A DNA stretch of 64,000 nt from Streptomyces sp. CA-210063. GTDB taxonomy: Bacteria; Actinomycetota; Actinomycetes; Streptomycetales; Streptomycetaceae. The position numbers and the translations under genes are program-made. The stretch's first letter is position 1. Each line of letters begins with the position of its first letter. The notes under the pieces were generated by a model. The model worked only from the letters and a program-made list of their open reading frames with translations. It had not been told where the DNA came from and made no database searches. The DNA lies in NCBI RefSeq assembly GCF_024612015.1, contig NZ_CP102512.1:4526001-4590000 (forward strand). Reading direction: 5' to 3'. Positions 44,271-51,911 of the stretch are shown here, piece after piece.

Positions 44271-44842
44271 GACGCTGCCCCCCGCGTGCAGGCGCAGACG
44301 GCATGGGCGTCGTGGGCGACGAGTTGCTTCCAGCGGTGCCATGGGCAGGGGCTGACCAGGCCGGGCCCGGGCGGGTGCTGAGTGATCGCGAAGCGCGGGT
44401 CGTACGGGCCGCCCATGGCGCGGACGGGTTCGTACGTGCTGCACACGAGGCAGCGGCCGACCCGCCCTCCGGGCTGCTCCTGGTAGAGGACTGTGCGGGA
44501 GCCGGGGCAGTAGCGGGGACGGTGCAACTCGCGTGGGTTGAAGACGAGTTCGCGGCCTTCGGGCTGGGGAATCTGTCCCGCGCCGGCGGCGCGACCTTCG
44601 CAGGTTCCGCAGATGCGTTCGCCGGTGACGGGAATGGTCCGGGTCAGGTAGTCGCCCGAGACGTACGGACCGCACCACAGGTTGAAGACGACGCGGCCGA
44701 CGGCCTCGCGGTAGCCGGAGCGGGGCCGGTGCCAGCGTGACATCGCGCGGGTGCGGACCAGTGGGGGCGCCTCCTCCAGGGGATGCGCGTCCGAGCGGTC
44801 CCGGATGCCGGTGACCGGGGGCAGGAGCCGGACGGTCATCAC
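44267..44842 (-). CDS. Multi-cysteine (zinc-ribbon) phage protein
   Basis: 191 aa. Cys pairs ICGTCEG (about 77) and GRCLVCSTYE (about 130), plus YCPGS and CPWHRWKQL, suggest two zinc sites. A WHRPRSGYREAV segment near the start is basic. It is coupled by ATGA to both neighbours, so it belongs to the PAPS-like/TGT-like chain. Not recognised. Confidence 0.6.
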   Translation of the reverse strand: MMTVRLLPPVTGIRDRSDAHPLEEAPPLVRTRAMSRWHRPRSGYREAVGRVVFNLWCGPYVSGDYLTRTIPVTGERICGTCEGRAAGAGQIPQPEGRELVFNPRELHRPRYCPGSRTVLYQEQPGGRVGRCLVCSTYEPVRAMGGPYDPRFAITQHPPGPGLVSPCPWHRWKQLVAHDAHAVCACTRGAAS

Positions 44843-45180
44843 TGGGCGTTCCGCGGCTGGTAGGTGTTCGGGGTCGCGGTGACGATGACCTTGTTGCCCG
44901 TCGGTGTCTTCACGCCGTCGATCTCCACGTGGAGCTCGGCGATGTTCTCGTCCTCTTCGTCGCGGAACCAGAGGTACTTGGCCGTTCCGCCTTCGAGGAC
45001 GAGGCGGGAGCGGGCCTCGTCCTCGCAGTGCTCGCTGGCTGCTCTGAACCGGGTGTAGATGCCGAGATGTGCGCCGAGGTGTTCGGCTCGGTAGGTGACG
45101 AGTCCGCCGCAGGCGTCGAGTAGGGAAGCGAGCAGTTGCTGCCCGGTGAGCAGGTCGAGCTTGGCGGTGATGGTGGGCAT
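44839..45180 (-). CDS. Hypothetical phage protein
   Basis: 113 aa from ATG 45180, behind CCTAGGAGACCAAC and a GC hairpin. MPTITAKLDLLTGQQLLASL then mixed alpha/beta (YLWFRDEEDENIAELHVEIDGVKTPTGNKVIVT). Not recognised. It heads a coupled chain that runs to RusA. Confidence 0.6.
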   Translation of the reverse strand: MPTITAKLDLLTGQQLLASLLDACGGLVTYRAEHLGAHLGIYTRFRAASEHCEDEARSRLVLEGGTAKYLWFRDEEDENIAELHVEIDGVKTPTGNKVIVTATPNTYQPRNAQ

Positions 45181-45241
45181 GTTGGTCTCCTAGGCCCGGC
45201 CCCTTCCCGGGGCCGGGCGGCGGGTTCGGTTGTCTGGTGGG

Positions 45242-46669
45242 TCAGGCGGCGAGGGCGAAGAGGTCCTGGCCGGTGATGGCTTCGACGAGGCAGCACATGA
45301 GGACCTCGGCAGCGGGCGGGGTGACGGCGTTGCCGTATTGGCGGACCTGTTCACGCCGGGTGCCGAGCACCTTGTAGGTGTCGTTGAAGGCCATGCCGAG
45401 GCCGATCTCGTCGGGGTCGAGCATGCGGAGCAAGCACTCGTCGACGGTGATCGGCTTGGTCAGCGGCGGGGTGACCAGGGCGTGCCGCTCGACGGTGGTG
45501 ACGGTGCTCAGCGGGTCACTCGCGGGCCGGGCGTTGCCGTTGCCGTAGTACGGGACGAGCAGGGGCGGGGTGACGAGCGCGTGGTGGAGGCCGGAGGCGC
45601 AGAACGTGGCGAGGGGTTCGTCGACACCGCGCGCCTTCTTCTGTGATCCGCCGCCGCGCATTTCCGCGATGAACGGCAGGAATTGGCCGGGCCCGTAGGC
45701 GATGGCGGTCTCCTGGCGGGTGGTGAACGTCCGCATCGGCCCGCCGACCAGCGACCACGGCGACTTGCCGTCCCGGCCTTCCATGGGCACGGCGAAGGGC
45801 CAGCCTTCGTACCGGTCGATGCCGGCCTGCACGCGATCCCGGGTCTTCTCGACGATGGGCCGCTTGCGGGAGCCGATGGGGGTGCCGGGCTTCTTCCAGT
45901 TGATGGCGGCGGCCGGGAGTACTGGTGGCTCGACCACCTGCTTGCAGCCGGGCGCCGGGCAGACGTATACGTACTGCGCCCGGTAGCGGCCCCACTCGAT
46001 GCCGTTCTTGAAGGACTGGCGTGCGGCGATGACCCCGTGGTCGGGACAGTCGGCCTCCGGGCTGAGCCACTTGTCCCAGTTCGGTTCGCGGATGCTCTTC
46101 AGCCAGTACATGACGTACATGCGGTCGCGGGACTGCGGGGCGAGCGGGCTGCCGAAGCGGGGGCGGGCAAACATGCTGTTGAGGTAGATGACCTTGATCT
46201 TGTAGCCGAGGTCCTCCATGCGGATCTTCCAGGAGCGCCAACCGATCCAGTTGATGAGGTCGACGACGTTCTCGACGATCCCGCCGAGGGTGGGCTTGCC
46301 GCGCAGGAGCATTGCTTCGAGGTAGCGCGGGACGTCGTCCATGGTGGCGCGGCTGCGCTCGGCGGCCTCGGACGGGAGGATCTCGCCGAACAGGTCGGGC
46401 TGCCGGTCGGCGGCGATCCGGACGCCACGGGCGATGGAGTGGTTGGTGCACTCGGGGCTGGCCCACAGGATGTCGACCCGCGGGTATCGGCGGAAGTCGA
46501 TCTGTGAGATGTCGGCGCAGTCGTGCAGGACGTTGGGGAAGTTGAGGCTGTGGGTGTCCACGGCTAGTTGCCAGTGGTTGGCGGCGAGGAGCATGGCGCA
46601 GCCGGGCACGCGGGCTATGCCGAGAGAGGCTCCTCCAGCACCGGCGTAGAAGTCGCCGACGGTGAGCAC
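45242..46669 (-). CDS. C5-cytosine DNA methyltransferase
   Basis: 475 aa from GTG 46669, preceded by CCTCTTGGAGACC. Motif I is FYAGAGGASLG (about 7-17); motif IV is WASPECTNHS with the catalytic Cys (SPEC instead of PCQ, about 70-78); motif VI ENVVDLINW (about 135); motif VIII QSRDRMYVMYW; motif X YGNAVTPPAAEVL near the C-terminus. The region between 190 and 330 holds the target-recognition part with a Cys pair (CPAPGC). It probably protects phage DNA from host restriction; the target sequence cannot be read. Confidence 0.9.
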   Translation of the reverse strand: MLTVGDFYAGAGGASLGIARVPGCAMLLAANHWQLAVDTHSLNFPNVLHDCADISQIDFRRYPRVDILWASPECTNHSIARGVRIAADRQPDLFGEILPSEAAERSRATMDDVPRYLEAMLLRGKPTLGGIVENVVDLINWIGWRSWKIRMEDLGYKIKVIYLNSMFARPRFGSPLAPQSRDRMYVMYWLKSIREPNWDKWLSPEADCPDHGVIAARQSFKNGIEWGRYRAQYVYVCPAPGCKQVVEPPVLPAAAINWKKPGTPIGSRKRPIVEKTRDRVQAGIDRYEGWPFAVPMEGRDGKSPWSLVGGPMRTFTTRQETAIAYGPGQFLPFIAEMRGGGSQKKARGVDEPLATFCASGLHHALVTPPLLVPYYGNGNARPASDPLSTVTTVERHALVTPPLTKPITVDECLLRMLDPDEIGLGMAFNDTYKVLGTRREQVRQYGNAVTPPAAEVLMCCLVEAITGQDLFALAA

Positions 46670-46728
46670 GGTTGGTCTCCAAGAGGGAGTGCGCGGGCGG
46701 CAGTTGGGCCCGACACATGGGGTGGTGG

Positions 46729-47184
46729 TCAGGTGGCGGCGCGCGAGGCCAGGTACTTGGCGCGGCGGGCGGGCGCCGTGAGTTCGTATGCCGGGGTGCA
46801 GGCCCGGCAGGGCTTCTCGCCCGCCCGCAGGTGCTGCCGGTATCCGTCATCGGTGCCGCAGCGGTAGCGGGGCTCGGCCCGTTCGGCCAACTCCGTGTTG
46901 TCGGGCCCGGATTTGCGGTGGTCGAAGGCGGTCGCGAGGACCTGGCCGTCGCGCCACACTCGCCCCCCGCACACTCCGTCGAAGCCGCTCTGTCCGGGTG
47001 CGACCGCTTCCACGCATTCCTGCCGGAAGGGGCAGCGGCGGCATACGTCGAGCTGGCTGCGGGAGTGGTCGACGCGTTCGCGGGCGTCGTCCTCCGCCTT
47101 GTCGGCGGTAGCGGTGGACTGGCGGTGCACGAAGCCGGCGATGCCCTTGCAAGGGGCGGCTTCGATCCAGCCGGTGCGGGTCAC
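46729..47184 (-). CDS. WhiB-like iron-sulfur regulator with C-terminal zinc-like tail
   Basis: 151 aa from GTG 47184 with GGAG six bases before it. Four cysteines in WhiB order: APCKG (about 12), then CRRCPFRQEC (about 48-57). FDGVCGGRVWRDG follows, the equivalent of the G(V/I)WGG turn. The C-terminal half has YRQHLRAGEKPCRACTPAYEL, a further Cys pair seen on phage relatives. WhiB proteins bind a [4Fe-4S] cluster and the main sigma factor; phage versions (as in TM4) can alter host septation. Confidence 0.8.
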   Translation of the reverse strand: MTRTGWIEAAPCKGIAGFVHRQSTATADKAEDDARERVDHSRSQLDVCRRCPFRQECVEAVAPGQSGFDGVCGGRVWRDGQVLATAFDHRKSGPDNTELAERAEPRYRCGTDDGYRQHLRAGEKPCRACTPAYELTAPARRAKYLASRAAT

Positions 47185-47215
47185 GGGTGTCTCCGGGCGC
47201 GAGTAATCGGGCGGG

Positions 47216-47473
47216 CTAGAAGGGGGGTTCGTCGCTGAAGGGCCCGCGGGGGCGGCGGCGCGGGAGCCGGAGGAGGAACAGGTGGTGCTCCGGCTTCCAG
47301 CACCCGCAGATGACCCAGTTGGTTCCGCCGTAGTCACCGTCCGGGGCCGCGTAGTCCTCGTTCCATCCGCCCTGCCCGTGGCATTCGGTGCAGCGGGGGT
47401 GGGGGGTGTCGGTGAGTTCGAGGCCATGACGGGGCCAGCTGGTAAGGCGAAGGCGGATTCGGTGACCGCGCAT
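47216..47473 (-). CDS. DnaJ-zinc-finger-like small protein
   Basis: 85 aa from ATG 47473, behind the hairpin plus CCTCTTGGAG leader. The stretch CTECHGQGGWNED (about 26) and ICGCWKP (about 54) form one half of a DnaJ-type CxxCxGxG zinc site. Basic ends. Role unknown. Confidence 0.6.
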   Translation of the reverse strand: MRGHRIRLRLTSWPRHGLELTDTPHPRCTECHGQGGWNEDYAAPDGDYGGTNWVICGCWKPEHHLFLLRLPRRRPRGPFSDEPPF

Positions 47474-47530
47474 GCAGATCTCCAAGAGGTTGGTCCGGGG
47501 CCCGCCCCTCGACGGGGCGGGCCGGCGCGG

Positions 47531-47686
47531 TCAGCGGTGGTCGGCGTGGCGGGCGTGGTAGTTGCCGCAGGTCGTGCAGAGGAGGCGGCGGTTTCGGCGG
47601 TCCCAGCGGACCTGCTCCAGCACGAGGAAGGCGAGGCCTCCGGCAACAGCCAGGCCGAGCACGAGGAGGACGTAGAGGATCGTCAC
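47531..47686 (-). CDS. 51-aa membrane peptide with zinc-knuckle tail
   Basis: GTG 47686 with GGAG before it, overlapping the previous stop (GTGA). A single span (ILYVLLVLGLAVAGGLAFLVL) is followed by a basic stretch and CTTCGNYHARHADH, a Cys-x2-Cys-x3-His-type site at the C-terminus. No family recognised. Confidence 0.55.
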   Translation of the reverse strand: MTILYVLLVLGLAVAGGLAFLVLEQVRWDRRNRRLLCTTCGNYHARHADHR

Positions 47687-48321
47687 GGCTGCTCCTTGCG
47701 GGCGGGGCAGTCGGATGCCGTGGTGAGGCGGACCAGGGCGACCTGGATGCCGAACAGGTCGCCGATGGTGCGCGCGTAGTCGAGGTCCTTGTTCAGCGCG
47801 GCCCGCTCGGCGTCGTTGGCCGGATGCGCGAAGAGGCAGTGGCAGGCGCTCTTGGTGGCCTCCGGTCGTGTCGGGGCTGCCTGGAGGCTGGCGAGGAGGG
47901 CCTCGATCCGGAGGTGGAAGTCCGGGAGGTGCAGGTGGTGCTCGTTGCGGATGAGCCACTCAGTGATCGCGCCGAGCATCGGAGCGGTGGCGCTGCCGTT
48001 CTCCTCCTGGTCGCCGCCGTCGGTGGAGTCGTACACGAGGTAGTCGACGGTCGGGTTGTCGTGGTGGGCGCGGATGACCGTCCAACCCGCGAGTTCGGCG
48101 GGGTCGACCGGCAGGCATTCGCCAGCGGCGATCAGCAGGTGCGTGCCGTCGGGGAGGTCGGCGACGACGCTGTACTCGCCGCCGCACAGCTCCACGTCGG
48201 TGACGAGGCCGAGGGTGCGAAGCGGGGTGATGACGTGGCTGTAGTTGTGCCACAGCTTCTGCCACAGGGGGGCGTCGAGTCGGTTGTGGTCAGGCAGGGG
48301 CGCCAGCGCCAGGTTGTTCAC
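47683..48321 (-). CDS. Hypothetical phage protein
   Basis: 212 aa from GTG 48321, chosen because GGAGGAGACC stands directly before it. Beta-rich first half (YSVVADLPDGTHLLIAAGECLPVDPAELAGWTVIRAHHD), helical second half with HHLHLPDFHLRIEALLASL. Not recognised; several actinobacterial mobile elements encode similar acidic proteins. It is the first gene behind promoter repeat 4 and the palindrome at 48341. Confidence 0.6.
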   Translation of the reverse strand: MNNLALAPLPDHNRLDAPLWQKLWHNYSHVITPLRTLGLVTDVELCGGEYSVVADLPDGTHLLIAAGECLPVDPAELAGWTVIRAHHDNPTVDYLVYDSTDGGDQEENGSATAPMLGAITEWLIRNEHHLHLPDFHLRIEALLASLQAAPTRPEATKSACHCLFAHPANDAERAALNKDLDYARTIGDLFGIQVALVRLTTASDCPARKEQP

Positions 48322-48340
48322 GGTCTCCTCCAAGAGGCCC

Positions 48341-48374
48341 GGCGTTTACGTTACAGAGTAAACGCCTATCTTTG
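48341..48374. promoter_or_regulatory. Operator-like palindrome and GTAAACGCCTATCTT motif
   Basis: GGCGTTTAC and GTAAACGCC (48341-48349 and 48358-48366) form a perfect 9-bp inverted repeat; the right arm runs on into CTATCTTTG. The motif GTAAACRCCTATCTT recurs at 54057, again just upstream of a minus-strand gene. Confidence 0.6.
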
Positions 48375-48442
48375 AAGCCGGATCGGCCTTGCGAGTTCAT
48401 CGACCCGAGAGGGGCAGAAGCCTCACCCTCAACTCGACACCC

Positions 48443-48457
48443 TTATTTTATAGGCAT
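48443..48457 (-). promoter_or_regulatory. Phage promoter/operator repeat, copy 4 (core only)
   Basis: Minus strand ATGCCTATAAAATAAGGG; the long upstream block of copies 1-3 is absent. It faces the 48321 gene at about 120 bases. Confidence 0.65.
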
Positions 48458-48489
48458 TACGGAGTGTGATCCAATCCTGGCGATGAGCG

Positions 48490-49506
48490 TTATCTTCTTG
48501 TGACTTGACGTCCAGCTGGGCGCTCCCTATTCCGGATCGCCCCCTCACGGGCGGCTCTCTGAGCCTCCAGCCGCGCGTTCTGGTACCCCTCGGGGTCCGC
48601 CTCCCGTCGGGCCAGGACATCCCGCCTGTCGGCCCGCATCTTTTCCAACCGCTCCTGCTCAGCCCGTCGCGCCGCGTCTGCGGCCTCCCGCCTGTCGTGC
48701 TCCCGGGCAGCTCGGGGAGACGTACCGCACGCCCGGCAGTTGGCTCCAGGCCGTTCCGTGTGTTTCCGGCAACGGGCAGCGGGAGCAGGCGGATTGCTCT
48801 CGGCGGCAGCGGGCTCCTCTGCGGCGTCAGCCGTGGGGGTAGGGGGGGTACAGGAAGGATCAGAGGAAGGAAAAGAAGGAAAGGAAGGGGTTCCACCGGT
48901 GGAACCGTCAGGGTTCCACGGTTGAAACTCAGTGGGTTCCACCGGTGGAACCCACTCTTCACCCCCATCCGGGTTCCACCCGTGAAACCCTGCGGCCGTC
49001 GAGGGCTCCTCTTCCGAGCCAGGATCCGACTGGCCGCCCTGCTCCCCCTCGTCGTTGACGGCCTTGGCGCGGGCCGCCCGGGCTGCCTCACGATCCTCCA
49101 CGTCCCTACGGGTCATCGCGGGCCTCGACGGCTGGGCTCTGGTCACCCCTCTGCGGACCTTGTTCTGGTTCTTCGGCTTCGTCTCCCGCTGCGCCTTACG
49201 CGCTTCCAGTTCGGCTCGTGTGGGTGTGTCAGGCACGCCGTGGGGGAAGATCCGGTAGGCGGCGGAACGGCCTTCCTTGCCCGTCTCCAGCCGCTCCACC
49301 AGGCCCTTGGCGACCAGCTCGGTGACGATCGTGATGGCGCGTTTCTCCGTGACACCGATCCACGCTTCCAGGCGTAGCCCGCCGGGCCGAGCAATGCGGG
49401 TCTCGTCGTCGGCGCTGTCGGCGATCTTCATCAAGGCCAGCTTCTGCCCCTGGTTCACCTCTTCGGGCGGCAGGTAGGCGGCGGCGACCAGCAGGGCTAT
49501 GGACAT
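48490..49506 (-). CDS. Phage replication initiator (lambda O-like) with internal origin
   Basis: 338 aa from ATG 49506 with AAGGGAAAG before it. The N-terminal 90 residues are a winged helix (KLALMKIADSADDETRI, LEAWIGVTEKRAITIVTELVAKGLVERLETG). A long Pro/Gly/Trp-rich linker follows, then a basic helical C-terminus with a Cys site (CRKHTERPGANCRACG) and coiled coil. This is the plan of phage initiators such as lambda O, in which the winged domain binds iterons inside the gene. Four iterons are indeed found in the part coding for the linker. Confidence 0.7.
   Translation of the reverse strand: MSIALLVAAAYLPPEEVNQGQKLALMKIADSADDETRIARPGGLRLEAWIGVTEKRAITIVTELVAKGLVERLETGKEGRSAAYRIFPHGVPDTPTRAELEARKAQRETKPKNQNKVRRGVTRAQPSRPAMTRRDVEDREAARAARAKAVNDEGEQGGQSDPGSEEEPSTAAGFHGWNPDGGEEWVPPVEPTEFQPWNPDGSTGGTPSFPSFPSSDPSCTPPTPTADAAEEPAAAESNPPAPAARCRKHTERPGANCRACGTSPRAAREHDRREAADAARRAEQERLEKMRADRRDVLARREADPEGYQNARLEAQRAAREGAIRNRERPAGRQVTRR
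48850..48990. other. Probable phage replication origin: four iterons and a purine/pyrimidine tract
   Basis: GGTTCCACCGGTGGAACC, a perfect 18-bp palindrome, occurs at 48889 and 48935. Variants GGTTCCACGGTTGAAAC (48912) and GGTTCCACCCGTGAAACC (48972) complete the set; spacings are 23, 23 and 37 bp. To the left, 48850-48890 is almost pure A/G on the plus strand. In the gene's direction the order is iterons then pyrimidine tract, as iterons then unwinding region in lambda ori. Confidence 0.65.
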
Positions 49507-49549
49507 TCGGGCTTTCCCTTGAGCGGTGCGGGGCGGGGCGTCGGGGAGC

Positions 49550-49834
49550 TCATCTGTGTCGGAGGGATGGCACTCCGTCGGGGAAGACCCGGTAACTGAC
49601 CTCGTCTTCGTGGCGGTCGACCGCAAGCAGTCCGCTCTCCGCCAGTTCCCAGACGATCTCGTCCGCCTGGTTCTCCGAGACGCCGGCCCACGACGCGATC
49701 CGCTGGAGGGTGGGGGTGGAGATACGTGTCTGGTCGTCGGCGCTGTCGGCGATCTTCATCAGGGCGAGCTTCTGCAAAGGGGTCACCTGCCTCGGCGACA
49801 GGTCGGCGGCGGCGAACAACAGGTGGACGGACAT
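49550..49834 (-). CDS. Stand-alone winged-helix paralogue of the initiator N-terminus
   Basis: 94 aa from ATG 49834 with AAGGAG six bases upstream. The sequence (VTPLQKLALMKIADSADDQTRISTPTLQRIASWAGVSENQ, then YRVFPDGVPS) is clearly homologous to residues 1-95 of the downstream initiator, including LALMKIADSADD and YRIFPHGVP. It lacks the linker and C-terminus. It could compete for the iterons and so restrain replication. Stop and next start are 43 bp apart. Confidence 0.7.
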   Translation of the reverse strand: MSVHLLFAAADLSPRQVTPLQKLALMKIADSADDQTRISTPTLQRIASWAGVSENQADEIVWELAESGLLAVDRHEDEVSYRVFPDGVPSLRHR

Positions 49835-49936
49835 AGCACTCCTTGGGGAAAGCACGATCGGGGAGGGAGAGGCCGTGCACGCCACGGCCGGAGCCCAGGG
49901 GCGCGGCGTGCACGGCGGTCAGTGGGGAAGTCGAGG

Positions 49937-51082
49937 TCAGGTCGTGCCGGTGCGAGCGGGGCTGACCTTGATGGAGCGCGCCGTGGTCCGGCGGACAGTG
50001 CGCATCGGCACGGCGATCCCGGCCTCTTGCAGCAAGGCCACGGCGCGGTCCAGATCCGGTTCCGTCGGCAGGTCAACGCCCAGCTCACGGAAGCGGTTGA
50101 TGACGGCGGCCCGGTCGACTTCCTCGTCCGTGACGTCTCGGCCGCCCTGCCACTTCAGCTCGTTGTCGCCGTACACACCTGGGGCGGAGGCATCGAGCTT
50201 GGCCCGGGCGAGCCTCTTGAACTTCTTGCCCTGGGTCTCCAGTTCGTGGCCGTGAACGTACTCGGCCAGCGCCTGGGCACGGTCGGCGTCGTCGTGGATG
50301 AGGATGGTCTGCACCGGGGCTCCGGGACGGACGCCGTGCCCCCAGCACCTGGTGCGGAAGACGCAGTAGTCGCAGATCGCGTCGAGGCCCGGCCCGTCGA
50401 AGTCCCGCTCGGCCTGCTCCGGGTGCTCGTAGCTGCGCACGAGTTCAACCCACCAGCGGGCGCGCTGCGCCTCCGCTTCGTCGTAGGCAAACTCCTGGAT
50501 GTGCTCCTCGCCGTTGTCCCGGCACACGAACCGGAAACGGATGCGCTGCACATCGATCGGGCCGAGCCTCGACAGGGGCCGCTGGCCCCATCGGTCTTCG
50601 AATCCCACGGACCGCAGCAGGCCCGCGTACAGGTACACCTGCCGGATCTCCGCCTCGGTGGCTCCGTAGCGGACGACGCGGTCCCACACGAACAGGCTCT
50701 TCGTCTTCACGTCCTCGACGGTCACGACGTCGGCCGGCTGCTTCGGTCGCAGCCGCTTGGGCAGACGGCGCGCGGTGGCTGCGTCCAGGTGAACGGCGTC
50801 GATGTGTCCACGGATCAAGTCGTCTCCGACCGCGGTCTCGATCAGCCAGCCGTACTCGCGCTTCGCCGCCGTGAGGAGGCCCTCGTGCAGGTAGGTGCCG
50901 AGGATCGCAGCCCGCTTATCGGAGTCGTCGGTCGGCTCGCTCTCGTCGAGGATGTACGCCGCGCGTCTTTCGCACACGGTGTCGGACGCGCCCAACTGTC
51001 GCTGGCGGGAACGGGATCGTCTCGCGTCCGCTTCGTGCGCGGCAGGCCAGAGCGAGGGGGTCTTGGTGGTGAGTGTGGTCAT
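49937..51082 (-). CDS. PD-(D/E)XK nuclease (RecB/Cas4-like)
   Basis: 381 aa from ATG 51082, behind a hairpin and CCTCTTGGAGACCTG. The core is GHIDAVHL (acid in HID, about 125) followed by VVTVEDVKTKSLFVWDR with the E-x-K signature (about 150). A Cys site (SDTVCERR near the N-terminus; CDYCVFRTRCWG near 285) resembles the iron-sulfur clusters of AddB/Cas4-type exonucleases. Probably a 5' exonuclease acting with the RecA-like ATPase in phage recombination. Confidence 0.8.
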   Translation of the reverse strand: MTTLTTKTPSLWPAAHEADARRSRSRQRQLGASDTVCERRAAYILDESEPTDDSDKRAAILGTYLHEGLLTAAKREYGWLIETAVGDDLIRGHIDAVHLDAATARRLPKRLRPKQPADVVTVEDVKTKSLFVWDRVVRYGATEAEIRQVYLYAGLLRSVGFEDRWGQRPLSRLGPIDVQRIRFRFVCRDNGEEHIQEFAYDEAEAQRARWWVELVRSYEHPEQAERDFDGPGLDAICDYCVFRTRCWGHGVRPGAPVQTILIHDDADRAQALAEYVHGHELETQGKKFKRLARAKLDASAPGVYGDNELKWQGGRDVTDEEVDRAAVINRFRELGVDLPTEPDLDRAVALLQEAGIAVPMRTVRRTTARSIKVSPARTGTT

Positions 51083-51143
51083 CAGGTCTCCAAGAGGGAC
51101 CGGGCCCCGCCCCATGGGCAGGGGCCCGGTGAGTGCGGGGGTG

Positions 51144-51911
51144 TCAGGCGTCGTGGACCGCTTCGAGCCGGTGGGCACCGCAGTGGTCGCAGAAGTTCGA
51201 GGTGCCGTTCAGCGGCGCCACGAAGCCGTGCGGCTCGGTCCTGTTCAGCGCGTCGATCTGCATCTGTGCCACGAGGAGATCCGCGGACAGGCGCAGTCCT
51301 TCCTCCCGCATGACTTGGACGGCGCGCGCCATCCCAGCAGCCGTCGGATCCTGCGGCGAAGGGCCGCTGTCCTGGGGCCCGACGGCGACGAGACCGAGCT
51401 CCTCGCAATGCCGCTCGTCGAGCGTCTGGCCGACAGGCTGTCCGTCCTGGGTGACACAACGACTGGTGGAGCTGCGGGGCTTGATCGAGGCGTTGGGAAC
51501 CACGTCGGCCAGTGCCCAGTGGTTTGCCGATGACGGCACGGACGTTGCGGGCGACAGGAGCCGCATGCCCTCCCAGAGGGCGATCACGGGTGGCAGCGCC
51601 CGATGGTAGGCGCCGGTGACCCAATGGGTGGGCGTGTAGCCGCTGGTGCAGGAGTTCGGCCACCCGGCGCAGTGGCAGAGGTCCTCGTGTATCGCGTCGG
51701 CTACGGCGCGGTTCGCGACCCGGGCGAGCGCCGCCAGCTCCACGTCCGACAGCTCGATGCGGGGAAGGGCGGGCCAGCCCTCAGAGGAGCTGGCCTCCTT
51801 CTTCCAGTCTGTGACCGCCTCGGCCCGTACTGACGCGACGAGTTGCGTCGCCATGCGCTCGGTCCAACCGGCTTGCACCATGGCCTTGATCAGGAGGTCT
51901 CGCGCGCTCAC
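51144..51911 (-). CDS. Hypothetical phage protein with C-terminal zinc site
   Basis: 255 aa from GTG 51911, overlapping the previous stop. Helical N-terminus (LLIKAMVQAGWTERMATQLVASVRAEAV), a middle with CHCAGWPNSC, and FCDHCGAHRLEAVH at the end. No family recognised. Coupled to the winged-helix gene upstream, it belongs to the recombination/replication unit. Confidence 0.6.
   Translation of the reverse strand: MSARDLLIKAMVQAGWTERMATQLVASVRAEAVTDWKKEASSSEGWPALPRIELSDVELAALARVANRAVADAIHEDLCHCAGWPNSCTSGYTPTHWVTGAYHRALPPVIALWEGMRLLSPATSVPSSANHWALADVVPNASIKPRSSTSRCVTQDGQPVGQTLDERHCEELGLVAVGPQDSGPSPQDPTAAGMARAVQVMREEGLRLSADLLVAQMQIDALNRTEPHGFVAPLNGTSNFCDHCGAHRLEAVHDA

Noticed and set aside
48889..48989. 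CRISPR-like repeats
   Set aside because: Only four repeats, with spacing too short and inside a protein gene; they are iterons rather than a CRISPR array.
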